Notes: generated by a model not told the origin, from the letters alone. Shown: positions 1 to 8,087, counted from the stretch's first letter. The stretch is DNA of 64,000 bases from SZAS-79 sp964599095 (GCA_964599095.1 CAZREB010000010.1:1-64000); one strand, 5' to 3'. Numbers and translations: made by a program.

Positions 1-1149
1 GCCACCGGCGGCGGGCCGACGATGTACAAGTACCACACGCCCTCCGGCGACAAGAGCTGCGACGGCCTGGCGATGGCGCTGCGCGCGGGGCTCGCCCTGC
101 GCGACATGGAGATGGTGCAGTTCCACCCGACCGGCCTGCTCGCGGGCACGCACACGCGCATGACGGGCACCGTGATCGAGGAGGGCCTGCGCGGCTCGGG
201 CGGCTACCTGCTCGACGGCAACCGCGAACGCTTCATGCACAAGTACGACCCGAAGCTCGAGCGCGCCACGCGCGACATCGTGTCGCGCTCGATGTACAGC
301 GAGATGCGCGCCGGCCGCACCACGCCGAACGGCGGGCTCTATATTGCGATGGCCCATCTCGGGCCGGAGAACGTCAGGAAGATGTTCAAGGGCATGGTCG
401 AGCGCTGCGCCGATTCGGGGTTTGACCTCGCCGGCGGCCTGGTCGAGGTCGTGCCGACTGCGCACTACATGATGGGGGGCGTCGAATTCGGCCTCGACTG
501 CACCACCGCGCTGCCGGGCCTCTTTACGGCGGGCGAGGATTCCGGCGGCGTGCACGGGGCGAATCGCCTCGGTGGCAACGGCGTGGCGAACTCGACCGTC
601 TTCGGGGGTGTCGCGGGCGAGTCGATGGCCGCATGGCTGAAGTCCGAGCGCGGCCAGCGCGAGCCGGACCGGGCGGCGATCGATGCGGCAATCGCGCGAT
701 GCGAGCGGCCGCTGCGGACCAAGGGCGCATCGCACGGCAGCATCGAGCCGCTGCGCGAGGGCCTCTACGACCTGATGTGGGACAAGGTCGGCATCATCCG
801 CGACGCCGCGCCGCTGGCCGAGGCAGTGTCGGCATTGAACGGCATCGACGACGAGCTGGATGCGTATGCGCTCGCCGACCACCAGCGCGGCTTCAACCTC
901 TCGTGGCACGACTGGATGAACCTGAAGAGCCTGGTGCAGGTCAGCAAGGTGATTACCCAGGCGTCGATCGCGCGCGAGGATTCGCGCGGCGCGCATTTCC
1001 GCGCCGACTTCCCGGCGGCCGGGCCGCTGGAGACTTCGGCCTATACCAGCGTGACGATGGCGGAGGGCGGCGATCTCCGGATCGCGATGAAGCCGGTGTC
1101 CTTCACGCGCGTGAAGCCGGGGCAGACGCTGCTGAAGGACGCGGCTTAG
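1..1149 (+). CDS. FAD-dependent fumarate reductase/succinate dehydrogenase-type flavoprotein, 5' truncated by window edge
   Basis: The reading frame is open from base 1, so the N-terminal FAD-binding (GxGxxG) part lies outside the window. Visible motifs are the substrate/FAD segment with HPTGL near window residue 41, the stretch GLFTAGEDSGGVHGANRLGG that closes the FAD site and carries the conserved Arg of the fumarate/succinate site, and a C-terminal helical domain with the family signature EDSRGAHFRADFP. The family oxidises succinate or reduces fumarate-like substrates through FAD. No SdhB/C/D gene follows; a minus-strand toxin-antitoxin pair comes next. It could therefore be a stand-alone FAD-binding dehydrogenase of the SdhA/FrdA/NadB group rather than respiratory SdhA. 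Family is secure; substrate is not. Confidence 0.85.
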   Translation, partial: ATGGGPTMYKYHTPSGDKSCDGLAMALRAGLALRDMEMVQFHPTGLLAGTHTRMTGTVIEEGLRGSGGYLLDGNRERFMHKYDPKLERATRDIVSRSMYSEMRAGRTTPNGGLYIAMAHLGPENVRKMFKGMVERCADSGFDLAGGLVEVVPTAHYMMGGVEFGLDCTTALPGLFTAGEDSGGVHGANRLGGNGVANSTVFGGVAGESMAAWLKSERGQREPDRAAIDAAIARCERPLRTKGASHGSIEPLREGLYDLMWDKVGIIRDAAPLAEAVSALNGIDDELDAYALADHQRGFNLSWHDWMNLKSLVQVSKVITQASIAREDSRGAHFRADFPAAGPLETSAYTSVTMAEGGDLRIAMKPVSFTRVKPGQTLLKDAA

Positions 1150-1164
1150 TTCGAAGCCCTATGG

Positions 1165-1222
1165 CTGCCACTTTCGGCCCGGCCCTCGTGCCTTTATTGG
1201 ATTTCCAGCCGAAATGCTGCCA
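1165..1222 (+). repeat. 58-bp dispersed repeat, copy 1
   Basis: This copy starts and ends with the direct hexamer CTGCCA, the two hexamers being exactly 52 bp apart, with a TATTGG-like core (here TTATTGGATTTCCAG). Two further copies with the same length and spacing lie at 2841-2898 and 34332-34389. Copies 1 and 2 agree at about 48 of 58 positions by eye. This copy lies between the flavoprotein stop and the convergent vapC-like gene. Nature unknown. Confidence 0.7.
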
Positions 1223-1303
1223 CAAGAAAGCAGGCGCGCTTCGCGAGATGTTTCCGCACCCGGCATTGCGTTCCAGTCTCATCCGGACGCAAACGCGCGG
1301 TGC

Positions 1304-1684
1304 TCAGACCACGGTCACGGTATCGCTGTAGCGCGCGAGCTGCGCGTCGTGGGTGAGCAGCCGCATGGGCTCGACGAGCGCCTGCGCCACCAGCAGCCGG
1401 TCGAATGGGTCGTTGTGATGATGCGGCAGCCGTGCCACTGCCGAGCAATGCCTCGCCTCGATCGGGAGCAGCGAGAATCCGTCGCGATCCGCGGCGTCGC
1501 GCAATTCCTCCGGATCCGCCGCCACGCGCTTGAGCGCAAATTTGATCGCCGTTTCCCACAGGCTCGCGATACTGACAAAGATGCGATTGGCTGGGTCTTC
1601 GATGGCAACGCGTGCCGGACGGGGCAGGCGCCGGTCGTCGGCCATCCACCAGAGCAGGACGTGCGTGTCGAGGAGAATCTTCAC
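1304..1684 (-). CDS. VapC-like PIN-domain toxin
   Basis: A 126-residue PIN-domain protein, predicted ribonuclease toxin of a type II toxin-antitoxin pair. The N-terminus MKILLDTHVLLWW carries the first catalytic Asp (residue 6). A second acidic cluster lies in the SIASLWETAIK helix, and HNDPFDRLLVAQA supplies the C-terminal Asp set; these are the Mg-binding residues of PIN nucleases. The start is GTG, overlapping the upstream antitoxin stop by four bases (GTGA), so the pair is translationally coupled. Length and motifs are typical. RNA target not predictable. Confidence 0.88.
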   Translation of the reverse strand: MKILLDTHVLLWWMADDRRLPRPARVAIEDPANRIFVSIASLWETAIKFALKRVAADPEELRDAADRDGFSLLPIEARHCSAVARLPHHHNDPFDRLLVAQALVEPMRLLTHDAQLARYSDTVTVV

Positions 1685-1932
1685 GGGAAAATCGCGCCCT
1701 TGTTGAATTGCTCGAGCAGCTCGTCCGGCAGCGGAGCGTCGAAATCGCCCGCGATGCGGATCTTTCCCTTGAGCCGGCCGGGCTTGCGCTTTTTCGAAGG
1801 CGCCGCTTCCAGCGGCACCAGCCGCGCCGCGGGTTTTCCGGCGATCGCGATGATGATCTCTTTGCCTTTTGCCGCCTCCTTGACCAGACGCGAAAGGTGC
1901 GTCTTGGCTTCGTGAATATTGACCTGTGACAT
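1681..1932 (-). CDS. Phd/YefM-family antitoxin (VapB partner)
   Basis: An 83-residue protein beginning MSQVNIHEAKTHLSRLVKEA, the typical Phd/YefM N-terminal DNA-binding and dimerisation fold, followed by a basic linker and an acidic C-terminal tail (DAPLPDELLEQF) of the kind that wraps around a PIN toxin. It immediately precedes and overlaps the PIN gene by 4 bp, the classical antitoxin-toxin order. Autoregulation is expected; an inverted repeat sits 19 bp upstream of the start at 1951-1968. Confidence 0.88.
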   Translation of the reverse strand: MSQVNIHEAKTHLSRLVKEAAKGKEIIIAIAGKPAARLVPLEAAPSKKRKPGRLKGKIRIAGDFDAPLPDELLEQFNKGAIFP

Positions 1933-1950
1933 CGCGTCACCTCGAGTGGA

Positions 1951-1968
1951 CTAAGTTGGTTCACTTAG
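1951..1968. promoter_or_regulatory. Inverted repeat, candidate toxin-antitoxin operator
   Basis: Perfect 6-bp arms CTAAGT and ACTTAG separated by six bases (TGGTTC), located just upstream of the antitoxin start codon (1932). Phd/YefM antitoxins bind short palindromes in this position. The role is inferred from location and symmetry only. Confidence 0.5.
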
Positions 1969-2107
1969 TGTAGCAGAGTCGGGGTGCGGGCAAGCGGAGG
2001 CGGTGAGCATGGCGGCGCGCGGGCAGGCAAACCCAGCGGCGTGAGGATCGTGACGGTCACCACCGGCTCCTCGGTGCACTTCCTTTTCGTGGAGCCCGCA
2101 TCGGTTT

Positions 2108-2794
2108 TCATCGGCATCGAACTGACATTTCCAGGCCGCCGTCGAACGGTAGCGTCATGGTCCGGAATCCGTTGGCCGGATCGTCGATGAAGGTGAAGTA
2201 GTCGGCGTAGGCGTCTCGATGCCGGCCGGTGTTGTCGCAAACGACGATGGCGCCGGTCCGCAGGTGAGGCGCGACCATTTCGAGCGCGGGCCGCGCCATC
2301 GAAATCCAGATATCGACCAGCACGAAATCGATGGGGCCATTGATCGCCTTGAGGGTCTCGCGCAGGTCGCCCTCCCGGAGGTCGATCCAGGTGTGGAGGC
2401 CGGCTTGCTCGAAATGCGCGCGCGCGGCGCGTGCCTTGGCCGGCTCGTATTCGGTGCCGATCACCTCTCCTGCGCCGCTAAGGCCCGCGTTGTCCCGCAC
2501 TGCGGCCGCAAGATAGAGCGTAGAAACACCATAGGACGTGCCGATCTCCACGATCCGCCGGGCGTTTACCGCGCGGCAGAGCTGGTAGCAGAACTCGGCC
2601 TTCTCGCGATCAAGCGCCACCAGCTTGTCGCTTCGAAACGCCTTGATGCGCTCAGCGTCCTCAGCCCGGTGCACGGTGCCGAACTGTGCGTCGAAGGCGC
2701 CGATCGCAGCGGATTGCGCGTCGCTCTCCGCATGCAGGCGCGCAAGGAGGGCTTCGAGGCAGGGATCGCCAAGGAAGCTCATTGCGATTCGCAT
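2108..2794 (-). CDS. Class I SAM-dependent O-methyltransferase
   Basis: A 228-residue protein with the Rossmann methyltransferase motif I VEIGTSYGVSTLYLAAA, acidic motif II at IGTEYEPAKA (Glu binding the SAM ribose), and the segment PIDFVLVDIW and AIVVCDNTG as later motifs. The arrangement matches the catechol/caffeoyl-CoA O-methyltransferase group (Methyltransf_24 type). An internal Met at codon 5 is an alternative start; neither has a strong ribosome-binding site. No pathway neighbours reveal the substrate. Confidence 0.75.
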   Translation of the reverse strand: MRIAMSFLGDPCLEALLARLHAESDAQSAAIGAFDAQFGTVHRAEDAERIKAFRSDKLVALDREKAEFCYQLCRAVNARRIVEIGTSYGVSTLYLAAAVRDNAGLSGAGEVIGTEYEPAKARAARAHFEQAGLHTWIDLREGDLRETLKAINGPIDFVLVDIWISMARPALEMVAPHLRTGAIVVCDNTGRHRDAYADYFTFIDDPANGFRTMTLPFDGGLEMSVRCR

Positions 2795-2840
2795 TTTCGG
2801 GCACCTGCGACAGGTGTCGTATCAATCCGCAAGCCCATTA

Positions 2841-2898
2841 CTGCCATTTTCGGCCAGACCCCCGCGCCGCTATTGGGTTTCCAGTCGATATGCTGCCA
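2841..2898 (+). repeat. 58-bp dispersed repeat, copy 2
   Basis: Same architecture as the copies at 1165 and 34332: terminal CTGCCA direct repeats 52 bp apart, a CCCCCGCGCC block and a TATTGG core. It lies between the start of the O-methyltransferase gene and the 3' end of argC. Confidence 0.7.
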
Positions 2899-2914
2899 TC
2901 GGCCGGGTTGGATC

Positions 2915-3919
2915 CTAAGGCCAGAGCGGCAAGCCTTCGAGTCCCGCCGTCTCCGGCTGGCCGGTCATCAGGTTGGCGTTCTGCATCGCCTGGCCGGCGG
3001 CGCCCTTGCCGAGGTTGTCGATCGCCGACACCGCCACCACCAACCCCGAATCCGGGTTGACCGCGTACGAGATGAAGATCAGGTTCGAGCCGCTCGCCCA
3101 CTTGGTGTGCGGGCCGCGGCCCTTGTCGGTCGGCATGACCTTCACGAAAGGCTCGTTGGCGTACAGGGCATTGGCCGCCGCGTAAAGAGCTGCGGTGTCG
3201 ACCTTGCCGCGCGGCCGCGCGAAGCACGTCGCGAGGATCCCGCGCGTCATCGGCACGAGGTGCGGCGTGAAGGCTACGGTGGACTTGCTGCCGGCGAGGT
3301 CGGACAGCGTGCGCTGGATCTCAGGCACATGCGTGTGCCCGTTGAGGCCGTAGGCGAACAGGTCCTCGTTGGTTTCCGCATAGCCGAAATCGCTCGAGCC
3401 GCCGCGGCCGGTGCCGGTGACACCGCTCTTTGCGTCGATCGCAATGCCTTCGGGCTCGACCAGGCCGGCCCTCACCAGCGGGGCGAGCGCGAGCAGCGAG
3501 GCCGCCGGATAGCACCCCGGGTTGGCGAGGCGCGAGGTCTGCGCGATTCTTTGCCGCTGGCCGGGCAGTTCGGTGAGCCCATAGACCCAGCCTTCGACGT
3601 AACGATGGTCGCCGCCGACGTCGACGATCTTCGTCGAGGCCGGCACGCGCGCGAGTGGCTCGCTGGATTTGCCGGTGGGCAGCGAGGCGAAGAGCAGGTC
3701 GACGCCGGTAATCTTTTCCGGCGCGAACGACTCGATGACGAGCTTGCCGGTGGCGTGGCCGGTGAGCGCAGGGAAGCGCTGCGCGAGCGTCTGCCCGACG
3801 GTGCTTTCGCCGCTGGCGTAGACGACCTCGAACGCCGGGTGGCCGACGCAAAGGCGCAGCAACTCGCTTCCGCCGTAGCCGCTGACCCCGACGATCCCGA
3901 TGCGCACCTGCTTGCCCAA
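2915..3919 (-). CDS. argC: N-acetyl-gamma-glutamyl-phosphate reductase
   Basis: A 334-residue cytosolic enzyme for the third step of arginine biosynthesis, the NADPH-dependent reduction of N-acetylglutamyl-5-phosphate. The N-terminal nucleotide-binding motif is GIVGVSGYGGSEL (residues 8-20). The catalytic cysteine lies in ANPGCYP (Cys136), and a later conserved block is GNLGKG-like (IDNLGKGAAGQAMQNANLM). Length is typical of the short-type ArgC. The dienelactone hydrolase gene lies 10 bp upstream on the same strand, suggesting cotranscription. No other arg genes are nearby. Confidence 0.95.
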   Translation of the reverse strand: MGKQVRIGIVGVSGYGGSELLRLCVGHPAFEVVYASGESTVGQTLAQRFPALTGHATGKLVIESFAPEKITGVDLLFASLPTGKSSEPLARVPASTKIVDVGGDHRYVEGWVYGLTELPGQRQRIAQTSRLANPGCYPAASLLALAPLVRAGLVEPEGIAIDAKSGVTGTGRGGSSDFGYAETNEDLFAYGLNGHTHVPEIQRTLSDLAGSKSTVAFTPHLVPMTRGILATCFARPRGKVDTAALYAAANALYANEPFVKVMPTDKGRGPHTKWASGSNLIFISYAVNPDSGLVVAVSAIDNLGKGAAGQAMQNANLMTGQPETAGLEGLPLWP

Positions 3920-3929
3920 AATAATTCTC

Positions 3930-4598
3930 CTATCCGAGATGCTTGCGGAAAAACTCGAGCGTCCGCGAGCGCGCGAGCTTGGAAGCCTCGGCGTTGAAAG
4001 ATCCGCGCTGGTCGCAGTTGAAGCCGTGCCCCGCCGCGTAGAAATGCGCGACGATCGACGGGTGCTTGGCGACCGCGGCCCTTGCCTGCTCCGGGGTCGG
4101 CGACTGGTCCTGCTCGCCGAAGTTGCACATCATCGGGACCTTGGGGCCTTCGTCGGCGAAATTGGGGATGCCGCCGCCGTAGTAGGGCACCGAGCAGGCC
4201 AGGCCCGCGGTGCGCGCCGCCGCCACCCACGCGACCGTGCCGCCCCAGCAGTAGCCGACGATGCCGACCTTGCCGGCGCCCGCGGCTTCCTTGACCGCGG
4301 CGTCGACGTCCATCATCGTTTGCTTCCAGTCGAGCTTCTGCATGATGGCGAGGCCGGCCTGGATCTCGGGCTGCGTGTAGCCGGTGTCGTAGTTGCGCTG
4401 CTGGCGGTCGTACATCGCAGGCGCGATCGCGAGATACCCGTCGGCCGCGTAGCCGTCGGCGACCGACTTGATGTGGCTGTTGACGCCGAAGATCTCCTGG
4501 ATCACGACCACGCCGCCGCGCGGCTTGCCGGAGGGCTCGGCGCGATAGGCGGCGAGCTTGTGGCCGTCGGCGGCGGTGAGTTCGATCATCTTGCCCAT
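3930..4598 (-). CDS. Dienelactone hydrolase family protein
   Basis: A 222-residue alpha/beta hydrolase. The nucleophile elbow GYCWGG carries the Cys nucleophile typical of dienelactone hydrolases, QEIFGVN supplies the conserved Glu, and GHGFNC the catalytic His. The chosen start (MGKMIELTAADG) is preceded by AGGAGG eight bases upstream; an 11-codon longer frame from 4631 lacks such a site. The family hydrolyses dienelactones in chlorocatechol breakdown or other carboxylic esters; no chlorocatechol genes are nearby, so the substrate is open. Confidence 0.88.
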   Translation of the reverse strand: MGKMIELTAADGHKLAAYRAEPSGKPRGGVVVIQEIFGVNSHIKSVADGYAADGYLAIAPAMYDRQQRNYDTGYTQPEIQAGLAIMQKLDWKQTMMDVDAAVKEAAGAGKVGIVGYCWGGTVAWVAAARTAGLACSVPYYGGGIPNFADEGPKVPMMCNFGEQDQSPTPEQARAAVAKHPSIVAHFYAAGHGFNCDQRGSFNAEASKLARSRTLEFFRKHLG

Positions 4599-4694
4599 GC
4601 TCTGGATCCTCCTGAAGTTGGGTGCGCGCAAAGCCGGTGCGCAGGGACGGATATTCTAGCCGCCCCTGCGTGCACCCGCGGGTAGAATTCCGCC

Positions 4695-5693
4695 ATGAGA
4701 AAAACGTCCGGCGAACTGCGCATCCTCGCCACGCGGGCGCTGGAGCGCGCCGGCGCGAGTACGACGATGGCCGAGGCCGCCGCGCGCCACCTGGTGCGTG
4801 CCGAAGAGCAGGGCCTGCCGACGCACGGGATGTCGCGCGTGCCGGTCTACGCCTCGATGCTGAAGAACGGCCGCGCCGACGGGGGCGCTTCGCCGCGCCT
4901 CGCGTCGCGGGCCCGGGCCGCCTGCCTGGTCGACAACCGCAATGCGCTGCCCTACGAATCCTGCGCGCTGGCGATCAGGGAATCGATCGCGCGCGCGAGG
5001 GAAAACGGCATCGGCGCGGCGGGAATCACCAACAGCGCCCACATGGGCGTGCTCGGCATCCACTTGCTCGATGTCGCCGCCGCGGGACTGGTCGGCATTG
5101 CCTTCACCAATTCGCCGGCGGCGATTCCCGCGTGGGGCGGGACGCGCGCGCTGTTCGGCACCAATCCGGTCGCGGCCGTATTCCCGCGCAGGGACACCGA
5201 ACCTCTCGTGATCGATCTCGCGCTGACCACGGTCGTGCGCGGCAAGATCCTGCTCGCGATGCAAAAGAGCGAGCCGATCCCGGACGGCTGGGCGATGGAT
5301 CGCCACGGCAAGCCGACCACGGACGCGAAGGAGGCCATCGAGCACGGCAGCATGTTCGCGATCGGCGGCGCCAAGGGTGCGATGCTCGCGCTGATGTTCG
5401 AGCTGTTCTGCTCGGCGCTCACCGGCTCGGCGTTCGGCCGCGAGGCCGACTCGTTCTTCTCCGAGCAGGGCAACAAGCCGCGGATCGGCCAGTTGTTCCT
5501 TGCGATCGACCCGGACGCGCTCGCCGGCCGCGAGCGCTATTTCGATCGCGTCGAATCGATCATCGCGGCGATGCTCGAAGACCCGGAGGTGCGCCTGCCG
5601 GGCGCAAAGCGCTTCTCGGCGCAGAAGAAGGCGGCCGAAGGCATCGACGTTCCGGACGACCTGCTGCGAAAGATCGAGGCACTCGCCGCATGA
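4695..5693 (+). CDS. Ldh2/MDH2-family NAD(P)-dependent 2-hydroxyacid oxidoreductase
   Basis: A 332-residue protein of the malate/L-lactate/ureidoglycolate dehydrogenase family (not the Rossmann LDH family). Signatures are EEQGLPTHGMSRVPVY with the catalytic His region, GAAGITNSAHMGVLG, GTNPVAAVFP and the Gly-rich AIGGAKGAMLALMFE. It should act on a 2-hydroxyacid/2-ketoacid pair with NAD(P). Its stop overlaps the ogt start by four bases (ATGA), so both are cotranscribed. Substrate not determinable. Confidence 0.87.
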   Translation: MRKTSGELRILATRALERAGASTTMAEAAARHLVRAEEQGLPTHGMSRVPVYASMLKNGRADGGASPRLASRARAACLVDNRNALPYESCALAIRESIARARENGIGAAGITNSAHMGVLGIHLLDVAAAGLVGIAFTNSPAAIPAWGGTRALFGTNPVAAVFPRRDTEPLVIDLALTTVVRGKILLAMQKSEPIPDGWAMDRHGKPTTDAKEAIEHGSMFAIGGAKGAMLALMFELFCSALTGSAFGREADSFFSEQGNKPRIGQLFLAIDPDALAGRERYFDRVESIIAAMLEDPEVRLPGAKRFSAQKKAAEGIDVPDDLLRKIEALAA

Positions 5694-6217
5694 GCGACGC
5701 CGGCCCCTACGCGGCGGTGATCGAATTCCCGAGGATGCGGGTGGGGATCAGCATCGGGAAGGATGTGCTGACCGGCATTCGTTACCTGGCGCCGGAGACT
5801 CCGCTGGTCGCGCCCCGGGGCGAGCTCGCCGAGCGCGCGGTCCGGCAGATCGAGCGCTATCGCGACGACCCGGATGCAGTGTTCGACTTGCCGTTGCAGG
5901 TCAAGGGCACGGACTTCCAGCGTGATGTCTGGCGGCAGATCTGCGACATCCCCCGCGGCCGCACACGTACCTACGGCGAGCTCGCGCGACGCATCGGCGG
6001 CGAGGCCCGGGCGGTCGGGCAGGCGTGCGGCGACAATCCTTTCCCGATCGTGGTGCCCTGCCATCGCGTGGTGGCCGCCGATGGCCTCGGCGGGTTCTCG
6101 CATCACGTGAACGGCTACCTGCTCGAAGCCAAGAAGTGGCTCCTCAAGCACGAGGGCAACATCCAGATGTACGAGACCGGACAACTGTGGCCCGAGGCCA
6201 GCCCGGCGCCGGAGTAG
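5690..6217 (+). CDS. ogt: Methylated-DNA-[protein]-cysteine S-methyltransferase
   Basis: A 175-residue DNA repair protein that removes O6-alkylguanine by irreversible transfer to a cysteine. The active-site motif PCHRV contains Cys124, preceded by GQACGDNPFPIVV. The DNA-binding helix-turn-helix region is seen in RGRTRTYGELARRIG. The ATG overlaps the upstream stop by 4 bp. It lacks an Ada-type N-terminal regulatory domain, so it is an Ogt/MGMT-type protein. Confidence 0.93.
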   Translation: MSDAGPYAAVIEFPRMRVGISIGKDVLTGIRYLAPETPLVAPRGELAERAVRQIERYRDDPDAVFDLPLQVKGTDFQRDVWRQICDIPRGRTRTYGELARRIGGEARAVGQACGDNPFPIVVPCHRVVAADGLGGFSHHVNGYLLEAKKWLLKHEGNIQMYETGQLWPEASPAPE

Positions 6218-7158
6218 GCCCACGGCTCGCGGCCGGCACTGCAGGCGCAGCCGAGGCGGGCCTTGCGGTCGACGCCGTCGATGCGTTCTGCGATGCGCTC
6301 TGGCTCGAGGACGGCTTGTCGAAGAACACGCTGGAAGCCTATCGCCGCGACCTCAGGCTGCTCGCGGCCTGGCTCGACAAGAGCCGCAGGGGCACCCTCC
6401 TCGAGGCCGGAGAGGCCGATCTCCATGGGTTCTTCGCATCCCGCCACGGTGCGACGAATCATCGCGCTTCGTCGGACGCGCGCATGCTCTCCAGCCTGAA
6501 ACGCTTCTACCAGTATTGCATGCGCGAAAAGCTCGTTGCGCTCGACCCGACGCTGCGCCTGGATTCGCCCAAGCGCGTGCCGCGGTTCCCGAAGACGCTT
6601 TCCGAAGCCGACGTTGAAGCGCTGCTCGCCGCACCGGGCGTCGACTCTCCGCTCGGCCTGCGCGACCGAGCGATGCTCGAGGTGCTCTACGCCTCCGGGT
6701 TACGCGTGTCGGAACTCGTCGGCATGAAGACTTTCGAGGCCAACCTCGATGCCGGCGTGGTGCGCATCATGGGCAAGGGCTCCAAGGAAAGGCTGGTGCC
6801 GTTGGGCGAGGAGGCGGTCGAGTGGGTGAAGAAATACCTTGCCGAGGCGCGCCCGAAACTCGCGAAGAAAAAGGGCGGTGACGAAGCGCTCTTCCTGACC
6901 GAGCGCGGTTCGGGGATGACGCGGCAGGCGTTCTGGCACATCATCAAGCGCCACGGCGCCAGCGCCATTCCCGGCAAGGCGCTGTCGCCGCATGTGCTGC
7001 GGCATGCGTTTGCGACCCACCTCGTGAACCATGGCGCGGACCTGCGCGTCGTGCAGATGCTGCTGGGGCATGCCGACATCTCGACCACGCAGATCTACAC
7101 GCACGTGGCCCGGGAGCGCCTGAAGAAGCTGCATGCGATCCATCATCCGCGCGGATAA
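6187..7158 (+). CDS. xerD: Site-specific tyrosine recombinase XerD
   Basis: A roughly 323-residue tyrosine recombinase that, with XerC, resolves chromosome dimers at dif. The core-binding domain begins at VDAFCDALWLEDGLSKNTLE, close to the E. coli XerD N-terminus. Catalytic residues are in ASGLRVSELVG (Arg), SPHVLRHAFATH (His-x-x-Arg), LLGHADISTTQIYTH (His, Tyr). No ATG exists before the domain; the GTG at 6187 inside the end of ogt is the best start in frame, giving a 31-bp overlap with ogt. The exact start is uncertain; identity is strong. Confidence 0.93.
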   Translation: MARGQPGAGVGPRLAAGTAGAAEAGLAVDAVDAFCDALWLEDGLSKNTLEAYRRDLRLLAAWLDKSRRGTLLEAGEADLHGFFASRHGATNHRASSDARMLSSLKRFYQYCMREKLVALDPTLRLDSPKRVPRFPKTLSEADVEALLAAPGVDSPLGLRDRAMLEVLYASGLRVSELVGMKTFEANLDAGVVRIMGKGSKERLVPLGEEAVEWVKKYLAEARPKLAKKKGGDEALFLTERGSGMTRQAFWHIIKRHGASAIPGKALSPHVLRHAFATHLVNHGADLRVVQMLLGHADISTTQIYTHVARERLKKLHAIHHPRG

Positions 7159-7165
7159 GTCCGGG

Positions 7166-7654
7166 ATGAAGAAGCCGAGCCATAGCGAAACCCCCGCGAC
7201 GCAATTCCTGCGCAAATCCGGCGTCGCATTTTCCGAGCATTTCTACGAATACGTCGAGAAGGGAGGTACCGCGGTGTCTTCCGAAGCCCTTGGCGTGCCG
7301 GAGCACTCGGTCGTGAAGACGCTGATGATGGAAGACGAGACGCGCGCGCCGCTGGTCGTGCTGATGCATGGTGATCGCAAGGTGTCGACCAAGAACCTCG
7401 CGCGGCAGGCAGGCAGGAAGAGGATCGAGCCCTGCCAGCCCGAGGTCGCGCAACGCCATTCCGGCTACCAGGTCGGCGGCACCTCCCCGTTCGGCACGAG
7501 GAAGAAGATGCCGGTGTACATGGAGCGGTCGATCCTCGAACTCGAGAAGATCTGGATCAACGGCGGCCGCCGCGGCTTCCTGGTGTGCGTGGCGCCAACG
7601 GAAATCGTCCGCACGCTCGCGCCCACGCTGGTCGACGTGGCGCTCGAGGATTAG
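7166..7654 (+). CDS. ybaK: YbaK/EbsC-family Cys-tRNA(Pro) deacylase
   Basis: A 162-residue aminoacyl-tRNA editing protein; the family hydrolyses Cys-tRNA(Pro) misacylated by ProRS. Recognisable blocks are the N-terminal PATQFLRKSGVAF, the VVKTLMMEDE segment with the conserved Lys, and the C-terminal GGTSPFGTRKKMPVYM. The ATG at 7166 lies 7 bp after the xerD stop; an upstream ATG at 7133 would overlap xerD and is less likely. Confidence 0.9.
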   Translation: MKKPSHSETPATQFLRKSGVAFSEHFYEYVEKGGTAVSSEALGVPEHSVVKTLMMEDETRAPLVVLMHGDRKVSTKNLARQAGRKRIEPCQPEVAQRHSGYQVGGTSPFGTRKKMPVYMERSILELEKIWINGGRRGFLVCVAPTEIVRTLAPTLVDVALED

Positions 7655-7661
7655 CGAATCG

Positions 7662-8087
7662 TCAGGAAGGGGTAACGGGGGAACCTGGGTTCCCCTGTTC
7701 CTTTCGTGGGGTAACGGGGGAACCTGGGTTCCCCTGTTCCTGTCGTCTCTCGATCTGGACGCCGACCAGGCCGGTGTTCCTGAGGATCCCGAGCTTGGCC
7801 GCGCTGACCTTGACCGCGGCTGCGCCGAATTCGTCGAGGATGATGCGCGCGATCCTCTCGGCCAGCGTCTCGACGAGGTTGAAGTGCGTTCCGGTGACCA
7901 GCTCGCGGATCCGGATCGTGACTTTCTCGTAGTCGATGCAGTCGGTCACCTTGTCGCTTTCGAACACCGCGGTGTTGGCGATGCCGATCTCGAGGTCCAG
8001 GCGCAGCGTCTGCGGGACGATGCGTTCGCGCTTGTGGAAACCGATCAGCGTCTCGACGCGGAAGTCGCGGATGAAGATGTGGTCCAT
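7662..8087 (-). CDS. folB: Dihydroneopterin aldolase with repeat-encoded C-terminal tail
   Basis: A 141-residue folate-biosynthesis enzyme that converts 7,8-dihydroneopterin to 6-hydroxymethyl-dihydropterin and glycolaldehyde. The start MDHIFIRDFRVETLIG, the ETLAERIARIIL helix with the active-site Glu, and the KLGILRNTGLVGVQIERR end cover the full family domain (about 115 residues). After this, about 27 extra residues (two copies of EQGNPGSPVTP) are encoded by a REP-like repeat pair. The ATG at 8087 was chosen because the upstream in-frame extension has no family similarity. Divergent from plsY, 55 bp apart. Confidence 0.9.
   Translation of the reverse strand: MDHIFIRDFRVETLIGFHKRERIVPQTLRLDLEIGIANTAVFESDKVTDCIDYEKVTIRIRELVTGTHFNLVETLAERIARIILDEFGAAAVKVSAAKLGILRNTGLVGVQIERRQEQGNPGSPVTPRKEQGNPGSPVTPS
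7669..7741. repeat. Tandem pair of REP-like palindromic repeats
   Basis: Two identical 34-bp units (7669-7702 and 7708-7741), period 39 bp. Each contains arms GGGGAACC and GGTTCCCC around a TG loop, extendable by the flanking AACG/TGTT pairing to about 12 bp. They lie at the convergent 3' ends of ybaK and folB, a usual position for REP elements, and are read through in frame by folB. Confidence 0.8.

Noticed and set aside
1984..2190. A 68-codon plus-strand frame between the antitoxin and the methyltransferase
   Set aside because: No ribosome-binding site or recognisable motif, and its second half is antisense to the methyltransferase C-terminus.
4599..4631. Eleven extra N-terminal codons on the dienelactone hydrolase
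   Set aside because: AGGAGG is placed for the ATG at 4598, and the extra residues have no family similarity.
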